DNA of 64,000 bases from Acidipropionibacterium jensenii DSM 20535 (GTDB lineage Bacteria > Actinomycetota > Actinomycetes > Propionibacteriales > Propionibacteriaceae): the NCBI RefSeq assembly GCF_000425285.1, contig NZ_AUDD01000001.1, forward strand, positions 62,001 through 126,000, given 5' to 3'. A program made the position numbers and the translations under genes. This document shows positions 1 to 7,838 of the stretch, in pieces. The stretch's first letter is position 1. Each line of letters begins with the position of its first letter. The notes under the pieces are model-generated. The model ran no database searches. It was not told the DNA's origin and saw only the letters and a program-made list of their open reading frames with translations.

Positions 1-474
1 ATCCCGGTCTGGGTGACCAGCATCGACGGCGCCGAGCAGGCGGTGGCCAGTCTGAGCAGGCTGTTCACCGAGGCCCTCCGGATCGCCGATCCCGAGTGGC
101 TCGACCAGGCGCGCTCGGAGTGGGGCGCGCAACCTCCCCAGCCGGTCCTCGCCGCGGTGGTCCCGGTCTGGCGGGATCCGTGGATGTGCGCCGGTCGCAC
201 GACCTACATCGCCGACCTGATGGCCCACTGCGGGGTGCGACTCGTGGCGCTGCCCGACGACGGGACCCGCTACCCGCACGTCGACCTGGAGGTCCTGCAG
301 GGGCTGGACGTCGACCGGGTCGTGCTGCCCGACGAGCCCTACCACTTCACCGCCGCCGACGGCCCCGAGGCCTTCCCCGGACACGACGTTCGACTTGTCG
401 ACGGGCAGCGCCTGGCCTGGTACGGACCCTCGATGGTGGGGGCCCGCCAAGCCCTGATCGACGCCGTCCGCTGA
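1..474 (+). CDS. Helical-backbone metal/cobalamin receptor-like protein (5' partial)
   Basis: The reading frame is open from the first base (I-P-V-W precedes the GTG at 13), so the true start lies outside the window and this is the C-terminal part. The visible 157 residues include WRDPWMCAGRTTYIADLM, a pattern typical of periplasmic/lipoprotein receptors with the helical-backbone (TroA/BtuF-like) fold that bind metal chelates or cobalamin, followed by a V-L-P-D-E-P-Y strand. I infer a substrate-recognition or cytoplasmic relative of this fold; the ligand cannot be told. It ends 88 bases before tRNA-Thr and no partner transporter gene is visible here. Confidence 0.6.
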   Translation: MPVWVTSIDGAEQAVASLSRLFTEALRIADPEWLDQARSEWGAQPPQPVLAAVVPVWRDPWMCAGRTTYIADLMAHCGVRLVALPDDGTRYPHVDLEVLQGLDVDRVVLPDEPYHFTAADGPEAFPGHDVRLVDGQRLAWYGPSMVGARQALIDAVR

Positions 475-562
475 TCGCCGGCGGGCCGGATTTCCTCACC
501 CGGCGTCCTGCTGTCAGAATGTGAGGCGGTCGCCACGCTGGACAGGTTCCGGCGGGTCACAG

Positions 563-638
563 GCCTGTGTAGCTCAGTTGGTAGAGCGCCGCTCTTGTAA
601 AGCGATGGTCGCGGGTTCGATTCCTGTCACAGGCTCCA
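563..638 (+). tRNA. tRNA-Thr (anticodon TGT), CCA encoded
   Basis: The full cloverleaf can be drawn. Acceptor arm GCCTGTG (563-569) pairs with CACAGGC (628-634); the D stem is GCTC/GAGC. The anticodon loop CTTGTAA carries TGT at 596-598; the T arm GCGGG-TTCGATT-CCTGT is normal. The discriminator is 635 and CCA (636-638) is encoded. The first anticodon-stem pair is a C-A mismatch. The 3' 48 bases are the attachment site of the adjacent element, whose insertion keeps the tRNA intact. Confidence 0.95.
591..638. repeat. attL core of the tRNA-Thr integrated element
   Basis: The 48 bases covering the anticodon loop, T arm and acceptor 3' strand of tRNA-Thr are repeated without mismatch at 10778-10825. 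Bases on either side differ. The integrase gene starts its 3' end four bases further on, the usual arrangement for tRNA-targeting tyrosine integrases. Confidence 0.92.
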
Positions 639-641
639 TCG

Positions 642-1784
642 TTATCCCTTGTCAACGCCGATTTGACCGGTCACTTCCCCGTCCTGCGTCTTGACCGTCG
701 GCCTCGAATCGGCCTCAAGGGATTCAGCCCTGGCCGCTGTGACCTTCGCCATCACCTGGTCAAGGTCGTCATCGAACAAGTCAGCGTACGTGTCCAGGGT
801 CATGGCCGCACTGGCGTGACCGAGCATCCTCTGCACTGCCAACACCGACGCCCCCGACCGCACCGCCAGACTGGCAGCAGTGTGTCGTAACTCGTGCGGA
901 GTGAGGTAGTCGACCCCCGAGGTGGCCACCGCCCGGTCGAACCAGTCCCGCCGCGCGTTACCCTCCCGAATCGGATTGCCGCCCCTCCCCGGGAAGAGAA
1001 TCTCGTCACGCCGACGGCCCTGCACCTGGTCGGCCATCGCCGAATCGAGGAACCCCGGGTAGGGCACACTGCGCCGCTGATGAGTCTTCACATCGGACCA
1101 CACCATCACCCCATTGATCTCAGTGACCGACTGCTCGACGAGGAGACGCCGGCGGCCGAGGTCCACACTGCCGACCTTCAAGGCGGCGAACTCCCCGAAC
1201 CGTAGACCGGTGTAGGCCAGCAGCCGGACGATCACCGACCTGTCCCCTGCGGCCACAGCCAGCGCCTGCACCTCGACGTCTGACAGGTACCGGCGCTGCT
1301 CCTTCACCTGGCGGGGCAGCACCACCCCCTTGCACGGGTTCACGCCGAGACGCCGCATCGTCACCGCATGATCGCAGATCGACGAGAGCACCCCCTCGTT
1401 CTTCCGCACAGTGCCGGGTGCCCCCGCCATGGCGTTCACCCACGCCTGCACAGCCTCGGTGCTCACCTGCCCCAGCTGCACCTTCCCCCACCTCGGCATG
1501 ATGTGATTCCTGATGACGCCTTCGTTGCGGGTGCGGGTCGATACCCCCCAGTCGCCGTGGGCGTCCAACCATGCCTGCGCCTCGACCGCGACGGTCCGAC
1601 GGGACTTCCGGGGGTCGACCTCGGCACCATTCCACCGGGCTGCCGTGTGCTCGTCCAGCCACTGCTGGCCGTCAACCTTCCGACGGAACAACCGCTTGTG
1701 CTGCCGGTGCTCCTGGTCGTAGTACCGGGCCTCCCAGCGGACCGCCCCCGAACGCTCAGTGAAAACCTTACGAAGACTCGCCAT
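642..1784 (-). CDS. int: Tyrosine-type site-specific integrase
   Basis: A 380-residue phage-type integrase. It has an N-terminal arm-binding-like region rich in aromatic and basic residues (about 1-60), a SAM-like core-binding domain (about 65-150) and a catalytic domain (about 170-350). Catalytic residues are visible: Arg in AYTGLRFGE, the HELRH box, His in MLGHASAAMT and the nucleophilic Tyr in LDTYADL. It lies directly inside attL and its 3' end faces the tRNA. Its ATG overlaps the end of the repressor gene by 17 bases, so the two are probably cotranscribed and the repressor promoter may drive integration. It catalyses integration and, with the AlpA/Xis-like protein, excision at the tRNA-Thr site. 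Confidence 0.95.
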   Translation of the reverse strand: MASLRKVFTERSGAVRWEARYYDQEHRQHKRLFRRKVDGQQWLDEHTAARWNGAEVDPRKSRRTVAVEAQAWLDAHGDWGVSTRTRNEGVIRNHIMPRWGKVQLGQVSTEAVQAWVNAMAGAPGTVRKNEGVLSSICDHAVTMRRLGVNPCKGVVLPRQVKEQRRYLSDVEVQALAVAAGDRSVIVRLLAYTGLRFGEFAALKVGSVDLGRRRLLVEQSVTEINGVMVWSDVKTHQRRSVPYPGFLDSAMADQVQGRRRDEILFPGRGGNPIREGNARRDWFDRAVATSGVDYLTPHELRHTAASLAVRSGASVLAVQRMLGHASAAMTLDTYADLFDDDLDQVMAKVTAARAESLEADSRPTVKTQDGEVTGQIGVDKG

Positions 1785-2178
1785 CGCCCTGGCTGTCGTC
1801 GTGCCAGTAGGCCAACAGCTCGTCCAGCTCGGCCTCTGCAGCTGTCAACTCCGCCCGAGCTGTCCTGATCCGCGCATGGAGTCGGCCCATGGAGTCGATG
1901 GTCTTCCTGTCGCGGATGTTGACGAAGGCTCCGCCGATCTTCTTCGCGGAGTTCTCGATCGAGGTTCCGCGGACCAGCCCTTTGCCCAAGATCTTCTCCA
2001 GAGCCTCCAACTCAGTCCCGAGAAGCTCGCGCTGGCCGATCTCGACGCGGGAGACGATGTTCTGCCTCCACGTGAATCCACGCCCATTCATCGCGGCCGC
2101 GAGCTCGCTCTGGTTCATCCCGGCGGACTTCCTCGCACGCCGGATGTTCGCCCCGATGATCTCGTCGTCTGCTGCCAC
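1768..2178 (-). CDS. XRE/CI-family helix-turn-helix repressor
   Basis: A 136-residue protein with an N-terminal Cro/CI-type helix-turn-helix (about residues 8-65, including IRRARKSAGMNQSELAAAM and VSRVEIGQREL) and a C-terminal charged, helical segment (about 95-128) that could be a short coiled coil. The start is GTG at 2178; an upstream ATG at 2186 is out of frame. It faces away from the AlpA-like gene across a 95-bp control region, the classic repressor/lytic-operon divergence, so it probably represses the structural operon and itself. It shares its 3' end with the integrase start. The DNA site cannot be assigned. Confidence 0.85.
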   Translation of the reverse strand: MAADDEIIGANIRRARKSAGMNQSELAAAMNGRGFTWRQNIVSRVEIGQRELLGTELEALEKILGKGLVRGTSIENSAKKIGGAFVNIRDRKTIDSMGRLHARIRTARAELTAAEAELDELLAYWHDDSQGDGESS

Positions 2179-2201
2179 GGCACCATCCTACTCGAAGATA
2201 C

Positions 2202-2229
2202 TTGCCGATGCTGGGGAGAGAGGTATACG
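2202..2229 (+). promoter_or_regulatory. Candidate promoter of the element's structural operon
   Basis: TTGCCG (2202-2207) and TATACG (2224-2229) are separated by 16 bases and sit 45 bases before the AlpA-like start codon in the divergent region next to the repressor. This matches a moderately good sigma-70-type promoter; assignment is by eye only. Confidence 0.4.
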
Positions 2230-2273
2230 CTGTTACTCATCATCGAGACAGAGCGAGTGAAACGAGGTTCGAG

Positions 2274-2492
2274 ATGACAGCACAGCGGGAAGAGTTCCTC
2301 CGGACGGAGGAGGCCTCCGAGTATTTGGGTGGGATCCCATCGGGGAGCCTGAGGGCCTGGCGACACCAGCGGAAGGGCCCGAAGTCCTTCAAGCTCGGAG
2401 GCGTGGTCCGATACCGCAAGTCCGACCTTGACGCCTGGATCGCCCAGCAGTACGAGACCTCGGTCGTCGGCGATGAAGTCGTGACGTCGTGA
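2274..2492 (+). CDS. AlpA/excisionase-like helix-turn-helix protein
   Basis: A 72-residue protein that is nearly all one winged helix-turn-helix of the MerR/excisionase/AlpA type: FLRTEEASEYLG, then SLRAWRHQRKGP and a wing FKLGGVVRYRKSDLDAWI. The ATG at 2274 has GAGG six bases upstream. It is first in the plus-strand operon and divergent from the CI-like repressor. In satellites the equivalent AlpA/Rpp/Xis proteins switch on excision and replication; in phages such proteins act as excisionases. Either role fits. Confidence 0.75.
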   Translation: MTAQREEFLRTEEASEYLGGIPSGSLRAWRHQRKGPKSFKLGGVVRYRKSDLDAWIAQQYETSVVGDEVVTS

Positions 2493-2863
2493 CCTCCACA
2501 GCAGCATCACCCGGTTGCAACCGACCGGGCCAGCACCGGGGGACCACTGTGCCTGGATCACTGAACTGGTGGCGTACCACGGTCACCGCCTGGTGCGAGC
2601 ACAACAAGGTCTCCCGCTCGACGTCGCAGATCCGCAAGATCGCCCGACGGCTACACGCCATCGGCGTCATGGCCGACATTGACATGCAGATCGGCCGCGA
2701 GATCGACAGGCAGATCGCCCGCATCGACGACCTGGTCGGACTCAACAACATGGTCTCCAACCGTCGCGGCTCACGCATCGCCGACGGGGAGATCGACAAA
2801 GAACTCAAGGAATCAGCCGCCCAGTTCATCGCCGACACCCAGGAGGGCCCCAGTGCCTCATGA
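2489..2863 (+). CDS. Hypothetical element protein
   Basis: A 124-residue protein not recognised. GTG start overlaps the preceding stop (GTGA). The centre holds a tryptophan pair (LNWWRTTVTAWCEHN), then a basic stretch (STSQIRKIARRLHAIG) and a long, charged, predicted-helical tail with repeated Ile-Asp/Arg (IGREIDRQIARIDDLVGLNN). No cysteine cluster, signal or membrane segment. Its place between the Xis-like gene and the replication gene suggests a regulatory or replication accessory role, but this is only positional. Confidence 0.65.
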   Translation: MTSTAASPGCNRPGQHRGTTVPGSLNWWRTTVTAWCEHNKVSRSTSQIRKIARRLHAIGVMADIDMQIGREIDRQIARIDDLVGLNNMVSNRRGSRIADGEIDKELKESAAQFIADTQEGPSAS

Positions 2864-3305
2864 CATGAAAACGGCCCCCCAGCTGCAGGCAACAGCTCAG
2901 GGGGCCACCAAGAAGAACTCGGTACCTTTCGCGAATCATGATACCCCAACCCAGGCCCAGAAGGAACTGGGAGACATCCCCGTTGATCGTCTCCTCGACT
3001 TCCTCGACATGCTCAACTGGTCAGCCCTCCGTCTGCTGCAGGACGCCCTCACAGACGGCGACGTGCACTACTGGCAGCGCCGCGCCCAACAGTTCGAGGA
3101 CGCCCGCCGCAAGCCCGGAGAGTACGTCGGCAAGACCACCCAGGCCGAACGGGAGGCCCGCGACCGCGACCTCGCCGAGACCGCCCTCGCCTGCCGCGCC
3201 AAGGCCCAGTTCGTCCGGCTGTACGGCGACCCCGAACTGCTCGGGTCCGCGTCCATCGTGATCGCAGGGCTCATGGACGACTACCGGCAGGAGGCGGCAG
3301 CATGA
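2853..3305 (+). CDS. Hypothetical element protein
   Basis: A 150-residue protein, not recognised. I chose the GTG at 2853 because AGGAGG (2841-2846) lies six bases upstream; a longer frame exists but lacks a ribosome site. It overlaps the previous gene by 11 bases and ends in an ATGA overlap with the RepA-like gene. The sequence is soluble, helical and charged, with VDRLLDFLDMLNWSALRLL near residue 45 and a basic/acidic middle. Two genes of unknown function directly before the replication ATPase are usual in small phage-derived islands. Confidence 0.65.
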   Translation: MPHDMKTAPQLQATAQGATKKNSVPFANHDTPTQAQKELGDIPVDRLLDFLDMLNWSALRLLQDALTDGDVHYWQRRAQQFEDARRKPGEYVGKTTQAEREARDRDLAETALACRAKAQFVRLYGDPELLGSASIVIAGLMDDYRQEAAA

Positions 3306-4540
3306 CCGAGTCATACGACGGACCCGCCTTCCCCGAAGGCGACGACGAAGCCCGGCAGGCGGAAGCCCGATACAAGGCCCGCCTCCTCGACAAGATCCAC
3401 ACCGGCGACTGGCTCGACCAACACCACTTCGCCCCAATGCAATGGATGGTCCCCGGCCTCGTCCCCGAAGGCTCCGGCCTCCTCGTCGGACCCCCGAAGA
3501 TCGGCAAGTCCTGGTTCGCCCTCGGCCTCGGACTGTCAGTCGCGGCCGGCGGATCAGCACTCGGTGCCATCCACGTGGAGCAGCGCGACGTTCTCTACCT
3601 CGCGCTGGAGGACGGCGACCGGCGGATGCAGACCCGCTGCCGAAAGCTCCTCCCCGACGGTGACCCGATCCCCGAGAACTTCTCCTACATCACCGACCTG
3701 GTGGAGGAGCGGGACATCCTCGCCGTGATGGACTACTGGCTCGACGCTCACAAGGGCGGCCTCGTCATGCTCGACACCCTGGGCAAGGTGATGCCTGCCG
3801 CATCAACCGGGCAGACCCAGTACCAGCGCGACTACAACATCGGAGGCCGACTCAAGAAGGTGGCCGACGACCACCCCGGATCGACAGTGCTCACCGTCCA
3901 CCACAGCCGCAAGGCCGAGAGTGTCGACTTCATGGACTCCACCTCTGGCACCCAGGGCCTCAACGGCGCAGCGGACTTCACCATCGTCCTCCAGCGGCCC
4001 CGAGGCGAGAACGACGCGATCATCGCCATCTCGGGTCGCGATGTCGAGGAGGGATCCTATGCGGCCGTATCCGAGAACGGATCCTGGAGCATTGACGGCG
4101 ACAGCCTCGCTGAAGCGTCACATGCTGCCGCGCAAGCCCGCCTCACATCCGGGGTAGGCGACAAGATGACCCAGATCGTCAGCCTGGTGTCCAGATCGCC
4201 GGAAGGTATCAGTGGCACCGAAGTGGCGAGGGCAACCGGGCTGCGGGAGGACACCGTTAGGCAGGACCTCCGCCGAGCCCTGAAGGACGGGCGCATCCTC
4301 CAGCCGAAGGATCGCGGCAAGTACTTCCCCGTCAACACCGTGTCACAAGTGTCACATGTCACATCGGACGACGAGCCCGGGAATGTGACACGTGACAGAT
4401 GTGACACACATGCAGAGTCCCAGCTGACTGTGGTCCCCGATGATCCGTGCCCCGACTGCAACCTGTCGCTCACCGGCCGCACAGGATCCAACACCTGCTC
4501 GTGGCGACACACCCAAGCACAGCAGGAGGCCGCATCATGA
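3302..4540 (+). CDS. RepA-like AAA/RecA-fold replication ATPase with C-terminal winged helix
   Basis: A 412-residue protein. A RecA-type ATPase (AAA_25/RepA-like, about residues 45-270) has Walker A GPPKIGKS at 63-70 and a Walker B strand ending in VMLDTLGK near 155. A winged-helix domain follows (about 285-345, SRSPEGISGTEVARATG...). The last 40 residues hold a CPDC...C...H pattern that could bind zinc. Proteins of this kind load or act as the helicase in plasmids and mobile islands. The segment of the gene coding the linker after the winged helix contains the symmetric TGTCAC iterons (4341-4406), so this gene probably carries its own origin. ATGA overlaps on both sides show translational coupling. 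Confidence 0.8.
   Translation: MTESYDGPAFPEGDDEARQAEARYKARLLDKIHTGDWLDQHHFAPMQWMVPGLVPEGSGLLVGPPKIGKSWFALGLGLSVAAGGSALGAIHVEQRDVLYLALEDGDRRMQTRCRKLLPDGDPIPENFSYITDLVEERDILAVMDYWLDAHKGGLVMLDTLGKVMPAASTGQTQYQRDYNIGGRLKKVADDHPGSTVLTVHHSRKAESVDFMDSTSGTQGLNGAADFTIVLQRPRGENDAIIAISGRDVEEGSYAAVSENGSWSIDGDSLAEASHAAAQARLTSGVGDKMTQIVSLVSRSPEGISGTEVARATGLREDTVRQDLRRALKDGRILQPKDRGKYFPVNTVSQVSHVTSDDEPGNVTRDRCDTHAESQLTVVPDDPCPDCNLSLTGRTGSNTCSWRHTQAQQEAAS
4341..4406. repeat. Symmetric iteron cluster, candidate replication origin
   Basis: Three TGTCAC motifs (4341, 4350, 4357) are followed after 22 bases by three GTGACA motifs (4385, 4392, 4401). The spacings 9 and 7, then 7 and 9, make the whole block mirror-symmetric about 4373. 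It lies inside the RepA-like gene, in the low-conservation linker. Phages and satellites often place the origin inside the initiator gene. Confidence 0.6.
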
Positions 4541-5085
4541 CCACCCAAACACCCCGGAAGGAGCACCCCGTGAAGTCCACCTGCGCCGTCTGCGGATCCG
4601 TCTGCACCGGCACCTACTGCACCGACCATCGCCCCCACCGACCCGACCACAGACGCGGCAGACCCCACAGACGCGCCGACCTCGGCACCACCGCCTGGAT
4701 GTCACTCTCCCGCCGTGCAAGAGCAGCACAGCCGTTCTGCTCGGTCTGCGGGTCCACCCGAGACCTCCAAGCCGACCACTCACCCAGAGCCTGGGCACGC
4801 CTGAAAGCCGGACGCTCCATCCGCCTCGACGACATCACCGTCGTCTGCCAGCACTGCAACCTGGCAGCCGGCTCATCCCAACCCGGCACGCCCCGCTACA
4901 ACCACTGGGCCGCCGACGACGGCAACCTCAACGCCACCACACCCGACACCACACTCCCCAGGTGGGGGGACACCCCCGACGAACACTCCCCGGCTCCCAC
5001 GGCGCGACCCAGAATTACGCTCTCTGATCGTTGCGTTAATCGTTGCGTTAATGAGCCTGGCGGTTTGGAGGGGGTTTCATGTTGA
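4537..5085 (+). CDS. HNH endonuclease of the packaging module
   Basis: A 182-residue HNH nuclease. An N-terminal CAVCGS...C...H cluster (about 15-35) is followed by a basic region and the HNH core: CSVCGSTRDLQADHSPRAW, then DDITVVCQHCNLAAG (about 68-115), with the His of ADH as catalytic residue. The ATG at 4537 has AGGAGG seven bases upstream and overlaps the previous stop. HNH proteins next to the large terminase are needed for cos cleavage in HK97-type phages and cf-PICIs. No separate small terminase gene is seen between it and the large subunit, so this gene takes that position. Its C-terminus encodes a 12-bp tandem repeat. Confidence 0.85.
   Translation: MTTQTPRKEHPVKSTCAVCGSVCTGTYCTDHRPHRPDHRRGRPHRRADLGTTAWMSLSRRARAAQPFCSVCGSTRDLQADHSPRAWARLKAGRSIRLDDITVVCQHCNLAAGSSQPGTPRYNHWAADDGNLNATTPDTTLPRWGDTPDEHSPAPTARPRITLSDRCVNRCVNEPGGLEGVSC
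5029..5052. repeat. 12-bp tandem repeat at the HNH/terminase junction
   Basis: CGTTGCGTTAAT is present twice back to back, 26 bases before the terminase ATG, encoding the repeated R-C-V-N near the HNH C-terminus. Its position, AT-richer composition and proximity to the terminase make it a possible terminase-binding or cos-flanking site; nothing else supports that. Confidence 0.4.
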
Positions 5086-6542
5086 AGCCTGGTGCGAAGT
5101 CGAGGATTGAGCTGCCGCCGTTGGACACGACGGGGTGGCCGAGGGGCCGGGCGAAGCGGCGGGAGAAGTTCATCCGCGAGTTCGTGCTGACGCCGCGTGG
5201 TGCTGGTGCTCACCAGCGGTTCCGGCTGCGTCCCTGGCAGCGGGAGATCGTGGGGGGTGCGTTCGCGCCGGGGGTCAGAACTGCTTTGTGGTCGTTGCCT
5301 CGTGCGAATGGCAAGACGTCCTTGGCTGCTGCTCTGGCGGTGGCTGAACTGTTCGTGGGGGCCGCGTCTGCTGAGGTGCTGGTCGTCGCCAGTGACGAGC
5401 GGCAGGCGGGTATCACGGTGAATCTGGCGCGTCGGATGATCGAGCTGAACGAGGAGCTGGCCGGTCGGGTCCACATCTACAAAGACCGGATCGAGGTTCC
5501 GGAGACCGATTCGGTGTTGCGTGCTCTGCCTGCCGACCCGAACGCGCTGCACGGCTGGGACCCGTCGTTGTTGATCGTGGACGAACTTCACACTGTCACG
5601 CAGGAGGTCTGGGAGGCGATCACCTCGATGTCGGGCAAGCGTCCGGAGTCGCTGGTCTTGGCGATCTCGACGCCGGCGGCCTCGGAGGATTCGATCATGT
5701 GGCGTTTGGTGAAGCATGGCCGCGACGACGACGACCCGAGTTTCTACCTGAAGGAGTTCGCTGCCCCGACCGGCTGCGACCTGTGGGACCGGGACGCCTG
5801 GGCGGAAGCCAATCCTGCCTTGGGTGACTTTCTGGCCGCCGATGGCATGGCGACTGCCGCGCGCACGTTGCGGGAGCCGGCTTTCCGTCAGCTGCGTCTG
5901 GGGCAGTGGGTTCACTCGGATGTGTCGTGGCTGCCGTGGGGCGCCTGGGGCAAGTGCGTGGGCGGCCAGCGGATTGTCGATGGTGCCCGGGTGTGTCTGG
6001 GGTTCGACGGCTCCTCGCTGTCCGGGAAGGCGGCTGGCGACACCACGGCGCTGGTCGCGGCGACGGTCGAGAAGGTGCCTCACCTGGAGGTGCTGGGCTG
6101 CTGGGACGGTTCGGGTCCGACCCCGCGCGCGGAGGTCGCCGAGGCGGTGGCCGGCGCCTTCGACCGGTTCGATGTTGTCGAGATGTCGGCCGACCCGTGG
6201 GGCTGGCGTTCGGAGCTGGAGGGCTGGGCCGGGCAGTACGGCGACAAGAAGGTGGTGGAGTTCAACACCGGCTATCGGAAGCGGATGTGTCCGGCAACAG
6301 ACCGTTTCTACCAGGCGGTGATGAACGGCGGGCTCACCCATGATGGTGATGACCGGCTGGCAGCGCACATCGACCACGCGACGGTCATTGCCACCCCGCA
6401 GGGTGACATGCTCACGAAACCGAAGAAGATGTCGAAACTGAAGATCGACCTGGCGATTGCTGCGGTGATTGCTTTCGACCGGGCACAATTCCATATCAAC
6501 CACAAGGCGCGGCGTGGCCGCGTGTACTCATTCAAGCGTTAA
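5079..6542 (+). CDS. terL: Phage terminase large subunit
   Basis: A 487-residue packaging motor. The N-terminal ATPase shows RLRPWQREIV (adenine-binding type), a Walker A variant LPRANGKT near residue 75 and Walker B LLIVDELH near 167; the C-terminal RNase H-like nuclease region (about 300-470) has CLGFDGSS and later acidic residues. It pumps and cuts concatemeric DNA into the prohead through the portal. Start ATG at 5079 overlaps the HNH stop by 7 bases. The codon use is looser (more T-ending codons such as GGT and CGT) than the neighbouring replication genes, hinting that the packaging module has a separate ancestry. Confidence 0.92.
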   Translation: MLKPGAKSRIELPPLDTTGWPRGRAKRREKFIREFVLTPRGAGAHQRFRLRPWQREIVGGAFAPGVRTALWSLPRANGKTSLAAALAVAELFVGAASAEVLVVASDERQAGITVNLARRMIELNEELAGRVHIYKDRIEVPETDSVLRALPADPNALHGWDPSLLIVDELHTVTQEVWEAITSMSGKRPESLVLAISTPAASEDSIMWRLVKHGRDDDDPSFYLKEFAAPTGCDLWDRDAWAEANPALGDFLAADGMATAARTLREPAFRQLRLGQWVHSDVSWLPWGAWGKCVGGQRIVDGARVCLGFDGSSLSGKAAGDTTALVAATVEKVPHLEVLGCWDGSGPTPRAEVAEAVAGAFDRFDVVEMSADPWGWRSELEGWAGQYGDKKVVEFNTGYRKRMCPATDRFYQAVMNGGLTHDGDDRLAAHIDHATVIATPQGDMLTKPKKMSKLKIDLAIAAVIAFDRAQFHINHKARRGRVYSFKR

Positions 6543-6552
6543 GGAGATTCTC

Positions 6553-7830
6553 GTGAACTTGTTCGACAAGATGATGCAGCAGTTGGACGGCCCCCAGGGT
6601 CGGTTCTCGCTGCTGGACCGGTACTACTCAGGTGACCAGGCAGTCACATTCCTGAACGCCGACGAGGCCGAACTGTTGAACCGGAAACTGTTCCGAATGG
6701 CGGTGAACTTTCCGAGGCTGGCGGTGGACTCGCTGGCGGAGCGGCTGAGGGTGACGGGGCTGCGTGTCGATGGTGCCGCCGATGCCCGGCTGTGGTCGGA
6801 CTGGAAAGCCAACAACCTGGACGAGATGGCGGCGGTGGCGCACCGGGAGGCCCTGACCTTGGGCGAGTGCCCGGTGATCGTGTGGGCCGACGATCAGGGC
6901 AACCCGCGTGTGTCGGTGGAGTCCCCGCACCAGTGCGTGGTCCGCCGCGACCCTGCAACCCGTGAGGTGGTGGGCGCTCTGAAACGCTGGTCCAACGAGG
7001 ACGCCGGCCAGACCTACGCGGTGGAGTATCTGCCTGACCAGATCGTCTGGTTCGTTGCACAGTCCGCTGGTGCTGCTGGTGGCTTCCAGGCGGTCCGCAA
7101 GGTCGACAATCCGCTGGGTGTGGTGCCGGTGGTGGACCTGCGCAACTCGGATCGACTGCTGGGTCCTGGGGCCTCGGAGATCGATGATCTGATCCCGCTG
7201 GTCGACGCGCTCGACAAGCTGCTGCTGGACATGTTGACGACCTCCGAGTCGGCGGCGCGTCCGCGACGGTGGGCGACGGGGATCACGCTGGCGGAGGACC
7301 TCGACTCCGACGATCCTAACGAGTCCTCGGCTCTGTCCAACCCGTTCCCCGAGGGCGACAAGATGATGATCTCGGAGTCGGCCGAATCGAAGTTCGGGCA
7401 GCTGCCAGGGGCTGACCTGTCCGCCTACCAGGACGCGGTGAACGTGACCCTCCAGCAGATCATGGCGATGTCCGCGCTGCCGGCGCACATGGTCGGCATC
7501 ACGGCCGCGAATCCGACATCGGCGGATGCTCTGCGCGCTGCCGAGTCGGGACTGACAGCCCGTGCCGAGGCCCGTCAGGTGACGTTCGGTCGAGCTTGGG
7601 AGCAGGTGGCCGCCCTGATGGTTGCGGTCCGCACGGGGGCCGATCCCAGAGCCATTCACACGTCGGTGGACTGGGCACCGGCCGACACCCGGAGCGCGGC
7701 CCAGGAGGCTGACGCGACCGTCAAATTGTTCCAGGCCGGCATCCTGCCGCGCCGGTTCGCATTGCAGAAGCTCGGCTATTCGGCCGAGGACATCGCACAG
7801 ATCGAGGCCACCCCGGCCTCAACCAACTGA
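6553..7830 (+). CDS. Phage portal protein (SPP1 Gp6-like)
   Basis: A 425-residue portal of the Gp6/SPP1 type, which forms the dodecameric ring at the head vertex and docks the terminase. Start GTG at 6553 has AAGGAG at 6541-6546, just after the terminase stop; an upstream ATG lies inside the terminase gene and lacks a ribosome site. Family-like features include the N-terminal LLDRYYSGDQ and MAVNFPRLAVDSLAERLRV, a central LVDALDKLLLDMLTTSE and C-terminal SALPAHMVGITAANPTSADA. Its length is normal for the family. Confidence 0.9.
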   Translation: MNLFDKMMQQLDGPQGRFSLLDRYYSGDQAVTFLNADEAELLNRKLFRMAVNFPRLAVDSLAERLRVTGLRVDGAADARLWSDWKANNLDEMAAVAHREALTLGECPVIVWADDQGNPRVSVESPHQCVVRRDPATREVVGALKRWSNEDAGQTYAVEYLPDQIVWFVAQSAGAAGGFQAVRKVDNPLGVVPVVDLRNSDRLLGPGASEIDDLIPLVDALDKLLLDMLTTSESAARPRRWATGITLAEDLDSDDPNESSALSNPFPEGDKMMISESAESKFGQLPGADLSAYQDAVNVTLQQIMAMSALPAHMVGITAANPTSADALRAAESGLTARAEARQVTFGRAWEQVAALMVAVRTGADPRAIHTSVDWAPADTRSAAQEADATVKLFQAGILPRRFALQKLGYSAEDIAQIEATPASTN

Positions 7831-7838
7831 GGAGAAAC

